64,000 bases of DNA, from positions 1 to 64,000 of the forward strand of contig NZ_FNVP01000005.1 of NCBI RefSeq assembly GCF_900108015.1, in the 5' to 3' direction. A program made the position numbers and the translations under genes. This document shows positions 37,399-45,858 of the stretch, piece by piece (within the stretch, counting starts at the first letter, position 1; each line of letters starts with the position of its first letter). The notes below the pieces were generated by a model, which saw only the letters and a program-made list of their open reading frames with translations, ran no database searches and was not told the origin of the DNA. The DNA is from Flavobacterium urumqiense (lineage in GTDB: Bacteria; Bacteroidota; Bacteroidia; Flavobacteriales; Flavobacteriaceae).

Positions 37399-38994
37399 AT
37401 GAGGAATAATACCCTGTTTTTATATGTTTTATTCCTTATAATTTCAGAAATGAGCAGTGCACAAGTAGGAATAGGTACTGCTAATCCCGAAGCTTCATCA
37501 GTTTTGGATGTTTATTCTACCAATAAAGGATTTTTGATGCCGCGTCTGACTACAGTGCAGCGAGATGCTATTAGTCTGCCTACCACAGGACTTCTTATTT
37601 ACAACACGACCACATCAATTTTTAATTTTTATGATTTGGGTTGGAAAGATTTTATTACAGGTTTAGTTTTGCCAATAAATGGGGGAACTGGAATAGCCAA
37701 TAGTAACGCGTCAACGCTTGCTTTACCGGGAGCATTTGCAACTACAATTACAACTACTGGATTAACAAACGTTACGTTGCCTCGTTCTGGAACTTTGTAC
37801 GGAACGGAAACTGGAAGTACAACTTCAGTACAAATACAGAATTCATTGACTGATGAGACTGGAACCGGAAAGTTGGTTTTTTCAGATTCGGCAACGTTTA
37901 CAGGAATACCGTTGGCTCCAACTGCAGCAATTGGGACAAATACGACACAATTAGCAACTACAGCTTTTGTACTGGCTAATTCAGATAATTTTAATTCGGT
38001 TAATGCAACGGAGGAAATAGAAACTAATTCAAATACCGCTGTTGTAATTCCAGAAATGTCATTGACTCCTGCGGCTGGCACTTATCTGGTTATGTTTAAT
38101 GGTCAATATAGTATACCTACCAGCTATACTTCCAGATCAGTAAATACGGCACAAGGCGAATTAGATTTAAAAACGGCATACGATCATTTGATAGTTGTTC
38201 CCAACACTAATGCCAGTCATGCACCTTCTTTTGGTAGTGGAGAGATTTTAATTGCCGGAGTGTATGCAATAGGAGCTGCAGCATCTGTTGCAGGAACTTT
38301 ATTTTTAGATGCGCAAGGAAAGCCCAATGCAGTGTTTATTTTTAAAATTGGAGGAGCTTTAACTACGGGATCAGCAACTAATATTGTATTGATTAACGGA
38401 GCCTCAGCATGTAACGTATTTTGGGTCGTAGAAGGAGCCGTCTCCATGGCCGCTTCAACTGTAATGAAAGGAACTATCATTGCTAATAATGGAGCTGTTT
38501 TTATGGGCGCTAATGGAACTTTTGAAGGTAGAATATTCTCCACAACAGGGGCTATTAGTTTTGGTCCGGGAACAGCGTACATGCCCTTAAGTTGCTCTTA
38601 TCTTGACTTAGGGATATTAGCTACTTTTGTTATGTTCACTAGTAATGGTGCAGTTAGTAATACTGCAAATTCTTATTTGACTGGGGATATAGGTACGAAT
38701 TTGGGTGATATTTCAGGTTTTGAATATTCAAGCGTGAATGGCTCTCTATTTAAACCTGGCATTACTACTGTAGCGACCACCAGCAAAGCATTAGCAACTC
38801 TTAGTATTTATCAAAATGGAGTTCTCGTGCCTAACTCGAGTAGAACTTGTGCAAGTAATTTGAATACTGGATCAATTTCCTTACAGGCAATTGCTACAGT
38901 TTCTTCAGGGCAGAATATTGACATTAGATGGGAAATTGATTCAGATGCAATAATTCTGAAAAATAGAATCTTAATGATAATGAGTGTTAGATAG
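37399..38994 (+). CDS. Secreted DUF3494 (ice-binding-type) protein, paralogue 2
   Basis: A 531-residue paralogue of the preceding gene with the same order: signal peptide (1-21), SKG-like head (NKGFLMPRLTT), tail-fibre-like PTAAIGTNTTQLATTAFV (174-191), jelly-roll strand GTYLVMFNGQYSI, permuted DUF3494 (about 250-400 then 404-455) and jelly-roll end (about 465-531). The domain has better-kept family motifs than paralogue 1: NAVFIFKIGGALTTGS, NGASACNVFW, and MKGTIIANNGAV. A 46-bp stretch is identical to paralogue 1. No T9SS sorting domain is seen in either. Confidence 0.82.
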   Translation: MRNNTLFLYVLFLIISEMSSAQVGIGTANPEASSVLDVYSTNKGFLMPRLTTVQRDAISLPTTGLLIYNTTTSIFNFYDLGWKDFITGLVLPINGGTGIANSNASTLALPGAFATTITTTGLTNVTLPRSGTLYGTETGSTTSVQIQNSLTDETGTGKLVFSDSATFTGIPLAPTAAIGTNTTQLATTAFVLANSDNFNSVNATEEIETNSNTAVVIPEMSLTPAAGTYLVMFNGQYSIPTSYTSRSVNTAQGELDLKTAYDHLIVVPNTNASHAPSFGSGEILIAGVYAIGAAASVAGTLFLDAQGKPNAVFIFKIGGALTTGSATNIVLINGASACNVFWVVEGAVSMAASTVMKGTIIANNGAVFMGANGTFEGRIFSTTGAISFGPGTAYMPLSCSYLDLGILATFVMFTSNGAVSNTANSYLTGDIGTNLGDISGFEYSSVNGSLFKPGITTVATTSKALATLSIYQNGVLVPNSSRTCASNLNTGSISLQAIATVSSGQNIDIRWEIDSDAIILKNRILMIMSVR

Positions 38995-39466
38995 TAGCGA
39001 TGCAAAAAAAGATAAATTTGATTTTAGATATTAATTAGAAAAATTTATAAACACACCAAGCATTATATCTAAAAGTAATTGAAAATAGTTGGTGTTTTTG
39101 CCTTTATTTTTAGTTTTTTAGTATGAAAGTAAAGTTAGATTTGTTGGTAATTTTATTCTTACATTTTGCTGTTTTTTTATTTTATTGTAATAAAAATAAC
39201 GTAAGAAATTATATATTTAAGGATAAAAAATACGTATTTAAACGATAAATTGAGCTTTTTGACGGTATTTGCCCTGGAGGTGATATTATTTTTTTTTAAC
39301 TTTAGCTAAAATATTCAGTTAGAGGTTTTAGTTTTTTGAAAATTGGAATTATAAACCAATCTGAATTTAGGTAGTATTATAATACCTTCATTGTTTATTA
39401 CTGAGGATATTTTACATGCAATTGAATTACTTTTAAAAAAATATAAATTAACCAAATTCGCCGTCT
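38995..39466. other. Intergenic region with a weak terminator
   Basis: No gene seen in about 470 bases. ACACCAA (39053-39059) / TTGGTGT (39089-39095) followed by T5 could end transcription of the paralogue pair. The rest is AT-rich. Confidence 0.4.
39053..39099 (+). terminator. Candidate terminator after ice-binding-type paralogue 2
   Basis: Seven-base stem ACACCAA/TTGGTGT with a 29-nt loop and a following T run; weak because of the long loop. Confidence 0.4.
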
Positions 39467-41317
39467 ATGAGCTCAAAAATACTTAATCGATTATTCCTGT
39501 TTTTTGCAGGTTTTTTATTTCATAGCTATGCAAATGCGCAACTTTTTGTAAGTGCAAATACAAATGTGTTAGTAAACAACGAGGTGGTTTACGTAAAGCA
39601 AGACGTAGAATTAAATGCAGCCACTAGCAATTTTTATTTACGTCAAGACGGTCAACTTTTGCAAGGTTCGGAGATGCAAAGGTTAGAGCCACAAAGTAAA
39701 AATAAAGGTTTGGGTAACTTATCGGTTTTTCAGGAAGGAACTACTAATAATTTTCAATTCAATTATTGGTGTTCACCGGTAGGAGGAAATATAGCAAGTG
39801 CTGGGAATGCGCCTTTTGGAATTACGCAGCTTAAAGATATTACTACTTTGACTAACAGTAATGATGCAACAATTTTGGCGGCAAATAATTATGACGGTAC
39901 GGCTACTCCATTTGCCATTGCACCTTACTGGATTAATAAACTAGTTGTCGCCGCTGGTTATTCAAATTGGACACAAGTGGGTTCAAACTCAAATTTGAAT
40001 GCCGGGGAAGGCTTTACGATGAAAGGAACTTCGGGAACTAATTCAACTAGCGTAAATGGCGTTTTGAACAATCCCGGGAATAATCAACGCTATGATTTTA
40101 GAGGAAAACCAAATGACGGAACTATTTCTATTCCAGTCGGCATTGAACAATTTACACTAACGGGGAATCCGTATCCCTCAGCCATAGATTTATCCGCTTT
40201 TTTAGTTGGAGCTACGAGTACTACAGGTATCGCTTATTTTTGGGAACAGGATAAGCACGTGAATTCACATAACATTGCGGAGTATAAAGGGGGATATGGC
40301 GCTTTTTCTCCCGGTGGACTGACTGGGATGGGGGTTTATGCTGCTGCAACTTTTTATTCCTATGATGGTTCAGGGAATGAAGTTAGTATTGCAGGGCCAG
40401 GAGGAGCGTATGAAAGACGTTTTTGTCCCGTTGGGCAAGGATTTCTAATTGATGGAACGGCTAACGGAGTTGTAGAGATGAAAAATAGTTACCGAGTTTT
40501 CGTTAAGGAAGGTAAGATAAATAATTCTCAATTTGAAAAGAATGCAAATCAAAATAAATCGAAAAATACTTCGGGCTATTTAAATACAATTCAATCCGTA
40601 TCGGGTTTTGATTATGCCACGGTTAGCTTGGCTCCCACACCCCAAATCCGATTTAACACCTTGATGAATAACCAAGGCGTTCGACAACTAGCTTTGGCAT
40701 TCATTCCGGAAGCTACAGACGGCGTGGATCGTGCAATGGACGCCATGTCTTCAAGTGATGATTCGACGGCGGATGTTTATTTTGTATTAAACGATTCAGA
40801 ATTTGTCATTAATGCTTTAAAATTTGATATCGATAAAAGTATTCCTATTGGTTTTAGAAATAGTGGACAAGCTAATTATAAAATCACCGTTAAAGAAATT
40901 TTAAATTTTACGGAAGTTTCAAATGTTTACTTACACGATAAGGTTAGGGATATATATTATGACATCAAAAATAGTTTTCACGAGATAATCTTACCGTCGG
41001 GAGTTAATAATACACAATATGAACTTACTTTTAAAAATCGTACGGCTTTAGGTATAGAAGAAAAAGCAATTCAAAACTTTGTGGTATACCAAAATAACGC
41101 TGAAAAAAGCCTAACAATTAGTAATGCACTATTAATGGATCTTGACACTTGCGGTTTGTATGATGTAGCAGGAAAAATAATTTTCAGCAAAAAAGATTTA
41201 GGTACAAATGCCTCTTATAAATTTTCTACAGCAGGTTTAAGTAATGGTATTTATATCGTTAAGCTTGCGACAAAAGACAAAATAGAAGTAGGAAAAAAGA
41301 TTATCATTAAGAACTAA
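39467..41317 (+). CDS. Secreted protein with T9SS type A sorting domain
   Basis: A 616-residue protein with signal peptide (about 1-24, ending YANAQ) and a C-terminal T9SS sorting domain (about 545-616, SNGIYIVKLATKDKIEVGKK). The middle is beta-rich, with NYWCSPVGGNIASAG, TLTGNPYPSAIDLSAF and GQGFLIDG blocks also seen in the C-terminal half of the 1745-residue protein (WNLIGNPYPSALDAAAF, SGQSFFVKA). The two genes therefore share a C-terminal module used by bacteroidetal surface proteins. Function unknown. Confidence 0.85.
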   Translation: MSSKILNRLFLFFAGFLFHSYANAQLFVSANTNVLVNNEVVYVKQDVELNAATSNFYLRQDGQLLQGSEMQRLEPQSKNKGLGNLSVFQEGTTNNFQFNYWCSPVGGNIASAGNAPFGITQLKDITTLTNSNDATILAANNYDGTATPFAIAPYWINKLVVAAGYSNWTQVGSNSNLNAGEGFTMKGTSGTNSTSVNGVLNNPGNNQRYDFRGKPNDGTISIPVGIEQFTLTGNPYPSAIDLSAFLVGATSTTGIAYFWEQDKHVNSHNIAEYKGGYGAFSPGGLTGMGVYAAATFYSYDGSGNEVSIAGPGGAYERRFCPVGQGFLIDGTANGVVEMKNSYRVFVKEGKINNSQFEKNANQNKSKNTSGYLNTIQSVSGFDYATVSLAPTPQIRFNTLMNNQGVRQLALAFIPEATDGVDRAMDAMSSSDDSTADVYFVLNDSEFVINALKFDIDKSIPIGFRNSGQANYKITVKEILNFTEVSNVYLHDKVRDIYYDIKNSFHEIILPSGVNNTQYELTFKNRTALGIEEKAIQNFVVYQNNAEKSLTISNALLMDLDTCGLYDVAGKIIFSKKDLGTNASYKFSTAGLSNGIYIVKLATKDKIEVGKKIIIKN

Positions 41318-41340
41318 AGCTCTTATAATAGTAAAAACTA

Positions 41341-41370
41341 AAGTGCAATCTATTGAGGTTGCACTTTTAT
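41341..41370 (+). terminator. Terminator of the T9SS protein gene
   Basis: AAGTGCAA (41341-41348) / TTGCACTT (41359-41366) hairpin with a T-rich end, 24 bases after the stop codon. Confidence 0.75.
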
Positions 41371-41391
41371 TATATATAAATTTTACCTTTG
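41359..41391 (+). promoter_or_regulatory. Promoter of the PLP enzyme gene
   Basis: TTG (41359-41361) and TACCTTTG (41384-41391), 22 bases apart, fit the bacteroidetal promoter. The -33 element lies inside the terminator stem of the gene before. Confidence 0.6.
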
Positions 41392-41407
41392 TCCAAAATA
41401 AATTAAG

Positions 41408-42304
41408 TTGAATCAACAGTTAACAATGGGTTTTCCAGACGGTATTACCGTTCATATCAAAAGGGAAGATTTGATTCATCCCTTTGTTTCAGGAAATAAG
41501 TTTAGAAAACTAAAGTATAATTTGCTTCAGGCAAAAGAAGAACGGCAGGAAACACTGCTTACTTTTGGCGGAGCCTTTTCTAATCATATTGCCGCTCTGG
41601 CTTTTGCCGGAAAAGAGAAAGGATTTAAAACGATTGGGATTATTAGAGGGAATGAACTACGGGATAAAATTTTGGAAAATCCAACCTTGCAATTTGCTAA
41701 AAACTGCGGAATGCAATTTGAATTTGTAAGTAGGGAAAACTACCGCTTGAAAAATGAAATAGCATTTTTAGAAGATTTAAAACAAAAATACGGTGATTTT
41801 TATCTTATTCCTGAAGGAGGAACTAATGAGTTAGCAATAAAAGGTTGTGAGGAAATTTTGACTGAAGAAGATGCCGAATTTGATTATATAGGCTGTTCTG
41901 TAGGAACAGGAGGAACTATTTGTGGAATTATAAACAGCATTTTACCGCATCAAAAAATTTTGGGATTCCCAGCTTTAAAAGGAGATTTTTTAAAAGAGGA
42001 AATTCGTAATATGGTAAATAATAATAATTGGGATTTAGTAACGGATTATCATTTTGGGGGATATGGAAAAGTTAATATTGAGTTAATCGCATTTATTAAC
42101 CAGTTTTATGCAGAAAATAACATTCCTTTGGATCCTATTTATACTGGAAAGATGGTTTTTGGCGTTATAGATTTAATACAAAAGAACTATTTCTCTCCAC
42201 AATCAAAAATTTTACTCATTCATACTGGTGGAATTCAAGGAATTCAGGGAATGAACATTAGCTTAAGAAATAAAAAATTACCAATAATAGATATAAATGG
42301 TTAA
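41408..42304 (+). CDS. 1-aminocyclopropane-1-carboxylate deaminase/D-cysteine desulfhydrase-like PLP enzyme
   Basis: A 298-residue fold-type II PLP enzyme. The PLP lysine is in SGNKFRKL (about residue 31), SNHIAALAFAGKEKG follows, and the phosphate-binding SVGTGGTICGI is at about 172-182. The family covers ACC deaminase and D-cysteine desulfhydrase; which substrate is used cannot be told. The start is TTG at 41408 or ATG at 41426; the first aligns better with the family N-terminus, the second leaves a more normal leader behind the -7 box. It overlaps the next gene by eight bases. Confidence 0.8.
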   Translation: MNQQLTMGFPDGITVHIKREDLIHPFVSGNKFRKLKYNLLQAKEERQETLLTFGGAFSNHIAALAFAGKEKGFKTIGIIRGNELRDKILENPTLQFAKNCGMQFEFVSRENYRLKNEIAFLEDLKQKYGDFYLIPEGGTNELAIKGCEEILTEEDAEFDYIGCSVGTGGTICGIINSILPHQKILGFPALKGDFLKEEIRNMVNNNNWDLVTDYHFGGYGKVNIELIAFINQFYAENNIPLDPIYTGKMVFGVIDLIQKNYFSPQSKILLIHTGGIQGIQGMNISLRNKKLPIIDING

Positions 42305-43235
42305 AAAATATATACTGATTCTTGTAATACTGACTTTAGTGGGCTGTAATGCCGCAAAGCCTGTTATTATAACGACAAAGAAAATACCTTCAAAACCGAA
42401 AACAGAAATAGTTCGAACTGCTAAAAAACCAATTACGACAAAAGCAATTGTTTCAAGACCAGTAGTTGCAAAGACACCTGTAAAAAAACCGGTTGTAACA
42501 AATTCGACCAAACAAGAATATCCTACTCAAATAACGGAAGTAATAGTTTCAACTTCACAAACTGTTGTCAGTAGTGATGTTGTGGTTAATTATGTAGCTC
42601 AGTTCAAAAATGTAGCCATGGATAATATGAGGACTTTCGGTATTCCGGCGAGTATTGTGTTGGCTCAAGGAATTCTGGAATCTGGAGCAGGAAGAGGGGA
42701 TTTGGCGGTAAACGCCAATAACCATTTTGGAATAAAATGCCATGAAGACTGGACAGGAGAAACTATCAAACACGATGATGATTCCGCGCAGGAATGTTTC
42801 AGGAAATATGATAATGTATCAGAATCGTTCAAAGATCATGCGTTGTTTTTAACAAATAGAGGAAGGTATTCTAATTTATTTGCTTTGCCAAAAGGAGATT
42901 ATAAAGCTTGGGCAAGGGGATTAAGAAATGCCGGTTATGCTACCGACCCAAAATATCCTAATAAATTGATTTCTTACATCGAACGTTATAATTTAAACCA
43001 ATATGATGATCAGGTTTTAGGGAATGAAAATATACAATTAGAAAAGCAATTGACTGGAAAAATTCCTATCGGACCGATAAAAAATTTAACTCGTGAGGTA
43101 TCATTGTACCAAGTTCAAAAAGGAGATACGTTATATTCTATTTCCAAAAAATTTAATTTAGGAATTAATGAGTTAAAAGAAAAAAACAATCTGGTTGCCA
43201 ATACGCTTTCAGTTGGACAACAATTGAAAATTTAG
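42297..43235 (+). CDS. Glucosaminidase-LysM peptidoglycan hydrolase lipoprotein
   Basis: A 312-residue lipoprotein (lipobox ILTLVGCNA) with a Lys/Pro/Thr-rich linker (about 25-85), a glucosaminidase domain (about 98-240: SIVLAQGILESGAGRGDLA, NHFGIKCHEDWTGET) with the catalytic Glu in LESGAG, and a C-terminal LysM domain (YQVQKGDTLYSISKKF). It probably cuts glycan strands and is held on peptidoglycan by LysM. It overlaps the upstream enzyme gene by eight bases. Confidence 0.92.
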   Translation: MVKKYILILVILTLVGCNAAKPVIITTKKIPSKPKTEIVRTAKKPITTKAIVSRPVVAKTPVKKPVVTNSTKQEYPTQITEVIVSTSQTVVSSDVVVNYVAQFKNVAMDNMRTFGIPASIVLAQGILESGAGRGDLAVNANNHFGIKCHEDWTGETIKHDDDSAQECFRKYDNVSESFKDHALFLTNRGRYSNLFALPKGDYKAWARGLRNAGYATDPKYPNKLISYIERYNLNQYDDQVLGNENIQLEKQLTGKIPIGPIKNLTREVSLYQVQKGDTLYSISKKFNLGINELKEKNNLVANTLSVGQQLKI

Positions 43236-43303
43236 TAGAAATATAATGTAAACGTATCGATTCATTCTTTATAAGAAGCCAAATATAAAATCCAAATTTT
43301 AAA

Positions 43304-44590
43304 ATGTTATATACAAGAAGTAGTCAGCTTTTTGCTGAAGCAGAAAAAGTAATTCCAGGAGGTGTAAATTCCCCCGTAAGAGCCTTTAAAGCAGTAGGTG
43401 GAACCCCGATTTTTGTCAAAAGTGCCAAAGGTGCTTATTTGTATGATGAAGATGGAAATCGTTTAATCGATTATATCAATTCATGGGGACCAATGATTTT
43501 AGGACATGCTTTTGAACCGGTGGTACAAGCCGTGATTGAAAAAGCCAAATTGGGAACTTCGTTTGGGATGCCCACAGAATTAGAAACACAAATTGCTGCT
43601 TTAGCCGTTTCTATGGTTCCAAATATTGATAAAATAAGATTCGTAAATTCCGGTACTGAAGCTTGTATGAGCGCCGTAAGACTGGCTCGTGGATTTACCA
43701 AAAAAGATAAAATAATAAAATTTGCCGGTTGCTATCACGGACATTCTGACTCTTTCCTGATTCAGGCCGGAAGTGGAGCAATTACTTTCGGATCACCAAA
43801 TAGTCCTGGAGTTACTGCCGGTACTGCAAAGGATACGTTACTGGCAAAATACAATGATTTAGAAAATGTAGCTACATTAATTGAAGCCAATAAAAACGAA
43901 ATTGCCGCGATAATTGTAGAACCTGTTGCAGGGAATATGGGTTGTATTCCGCCTAATAAAGGTTTCTTGGAAGGATTGCGTCAGCTGTGTACTGATAATA
44001 AAATTTTGCTGATTTTCGATGAGGTGATGACCGGATTCCGACTTGCTGCTGGAGGTGTTCAGGAATTATTTAATATCAATGCCGATATTGTTTGTTTCGG
44101 AAAAGTAATAGGAGGTGGCTTGCCGGTAGGAGCATTTGCTGCCAGTTCAGAAATTATGAATTATCTGGCTCCATTGGGTCCAGTTTATCAGGCAGGAACT
44201 TTGTCTGGGAATCCTTTGGCAATGGCTGCAGGATTAGCAATGTTACAGGCATTAGATGCTGACCGTGCAATTTTTCAAAGATTAGAAGAAAAGACCGCTT
44301 ATTTGGCTGCAGGAATGGAAGAAGTTTTGAAAGCTAACAATGTTGTTTTTACTATCAATAGAATAGGCTCTATGGTTTCAGTTCATTTTGATGCTGATCC
44401 TGTAGTTGATTTTCAAACTGCAGCAAAAGGAGATAATGAAACCTTCAAAAAATTCTTCCACGGATTATTGCAGGAAGGGATTTATATCGCACCATCGGCT
44501 TACGAAACTTGGTTTATTACGGACGCATTAACTTATGAAGATTTAGATTTTACTATTCAGGCGGTAGATAAAGTTTCCAAAACATTTTAA
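43304..44590 (+). CDS. hemL: Glutamate-1-semialdehyde 2,1-aminomutase
   Basis: Makes 5-aminolevulinate from glutamate-1-semialdehyde in the C5 path to heme. A 428-residue class III aminotransferase-fold protein with the N-terminal [38 protein letters not shown], and the PLP lysine in [15 protein letters not shown] (about residue 266). Length is normal. Heme supply suits the cytochromes and globins nearby, but there is no sign of co-regulation. It ends in a strong terminator. Confidence 0.96.
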   Translation: MLYTRSSQLFAEAEKVIPGGVNSPVRAFKAVGGTPIFVKSAKGAYLYDEDGNRLIDYINSWGPMILGHAFEPVVQAVIEKAKLGTSFGMPTELETQIAALAVSMVPNIDKIRFVNSGTEACMSAVRLARGFTKKDKIIKFAGCYHGHSDSFLIQAGSGAITFGSPNSPGVTAGTAKDTLLAKYNDLENVATLIEANKNEIAAIIVEPVAGNMGCIPPNKGFLEGLRQLCTDNKILLIFDEVMTGFRLAAGGVQELFNINADIVCFGKVIGGGLPVGAFAASSEIMNYLAPLGPVYQAGTLSGNPLAMAAGLAMLQALDADRAIFQRLEEKTAYLAAGMEEVLKANNVVFTINRIGSMVSVHFDADPVVDFQTAAKGDNETFKKFFHGLLQEGIYIAPSAYETWFITDALTYEDLDFTIQAVDKVSKTF

Positions 44591-44592
44591 AC

Positions 44593-44622
44593 AAAAAAAG
44601 ACCCGAATACGGGTCTTTTTTT
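44593..44622. terminator. Bidirectional terminator after hemL
   Basis: AAAAAGACCCG / CGGGTCTTTTT stem (core 44600-44605 and 44610-44615) with A tract before and T tract after. It lies between hemL and a convergent gene and can serve both. Confidence 0.85.
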
Positions 44623-44655
44623 ATAAAACAGGATGAAATATTTCAAGTAAATGGA

Positions 44656-45126
44656 TTATTTTTTGTCACCCATATTTGCTGGTTTTCCGTCTTTATGACG
44701 CATCATTCTGTTTTTCATTCCGTGATGTCTTTTCCCGTTCATGTCATCCCATTTTTTATATTGCTCCGTAGAAAGAATTTTTTTCATTCTTTCTTTCATA
44801 GCAATTTTCTCCTCTAGCATTTTATTTTTTCTTGCAAACATTTCATCAGATGTGGGTTTTGTACTAGAATCTTCGTTAGCTTTCATTTCCTTCATTCTTG
44901 CTTGCCTTTTATCACTTTTTTCAGCAATGATTTTACTCATATCTTTCTGTTGTGAAGCATTCAAATCTAATTCTAATGTCATTTTTTTTAACATTAATTG
45001 ATTTTGTTGTTTCGGAGTGAATTTTTCCATTTCATCTCGATGATGTCGTGATCCTATTTCTTTCTTGTTTTGAGCAAAGCTTGTCATCCCAACAACCAAT
45101 AAAGCGACAATTATTAATTTTTTCAT
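44656..45126 (-). CDS. Spy/CpxP-like periplasmic helical protein
   Basis: A 156-residue protein with signal peptide (1-19, ending FAQ) and a Met/Lys/His-rich, alpha-helical body. An LDLNASQQKDMSKII stretch and a later LSTEQYKKWDDM resemble the paired LTxxQ motifs of Spy/CpxP-type chaperones and heavy-metal-sensor proteins. The C-terminus is His/Met-rich (KRHHGMKNRMMRHKDG), which may bind copper or other metals. It precedes the nos cluster on the opposite strand. The family call is tentative. Confidence 0.7.
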   Translation of the reverse strand: MKKLIIVALLVVGMTSFAQNKKEIGSRHHRDEMEKFTPKQQNQLMLKKMTLELDLNASQQKDMSKIIAEKSDKRQARMKEMKANEDSSTKPTSDEMFARKNKMLEEKIAMKERMKKILSTEQYKKWDDMNGKRHHGMKNRMMRHKDGKPANMGDKK

Positions 45127-45239
45127 TTTTATTGTTTTTAAGTTATGGTTATAAGATGCGGATAGTTGACTAAGGTTTAACTGTTAACAAAAATTTGTCA
45201 TGTAATTATTTAAAAAAAAGAAAAAGAAACAAACATAAG

Positions 45240-45255
45240 TATGATTGAAGTCATA
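45240..45255. promoter_or_regulatory. Crp/Fnr-like palindrome upstream of the nos cluster
   Basis: TATGA-N6-TCATA (45240-45244 and 45251-45255), an almost symmetric 16-mer 55 bases before the cytochrome gene. Such a site could bind the Crp/Fnr regulator encoded at 54285-54878. The link is inference. Confidence 0.4.
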
Positions 45256-45309
45256 ATCAGTACGCTAATATAATTGGACATTTGTTAAAGAAATTTTAAA
45301 CTAATTCTT

Positions 45310-45807
45310 ATGTACAAATTATCTTTTTTTGTAGTTGCATTTGTAATGCTAACTTCATGTGGCGATAAAAAAACCAAATCCGAGGAGAATGCTCCAACAA
45401 CCACTTCATCTGATGAAGGAATGCCTGCAGCGCCAGAAGCTGCTCCAGACGTTTCCACTTATGACCCAAATAGAGGTCTTGGAAAATTTTCGACTGTTGA
45501 TTTAGGCGATAAACTGGATGTAGCTATGGCTGCTGAAGGGGATAAAATTCAATCTGTAAAATGCTCTTCTTGTCATAAAATGACGGATGAAAAATTAGTT
45601 GGACCAGGTTGGAAAGGGGTTACTTCTCGTCATAAACCAGAATGGATTATGAATTTTATAACCAATCCTGACCCGATGATTGATAAAGATCCAAAACTTC
45701 AAGCTCAGTTGGAAATTTGTTTAGTTCGTATGCCGAATCAAGCACTTAGCGATAAAGATGCTAGAAACTTATTGGAGTTTATGCGTAAAAATGATGGTGT
45801 AAAATAG
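45310..45807 (+). CDS. c-type cytochrome lipoprotein of the nos cluster
   Basis: A 165-residue lipoprotein (lipobox VMLTSCGDK) with an Ala/Pro/Glu-rich linker (24-50) and one mono-heme cytochrome c domain: CSSCHK (85-90) and a probable axial Met in LVRMPNQ (about 138). In clade II nos clusters such cytochromes pass electrons to NosZ. First gene of the cluster, ending 51 bases before nosZ. Confidence 0.9.
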   Translation: MYKLSFFVVAFVMLTSCGDKKTKSEENAPTTTSSDEGMPAAPEAAPDVSTYDPNRGLGKFSTVDLGDKLDVAMAAEGDKIQSVKCSSCHKMTDEKLVGPGWKGVTSRHKPEWIMNFITNPDPMIDKDPKLQAQLEICLVRMPNQALSDKDARNLLEFMRKNDGVK

Positions 45808-45858
45808 TTTTTGGCAAACAATTTAATTATATAATAGTAAATATGAAATCAAATATTC

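Noticed and set aside
35436..38994. Prophage tail-fibre genes
   Set aside because: Only a short segment is tail-fibre-like; both proteins have signal peptides and there are no other phage genes in the area.
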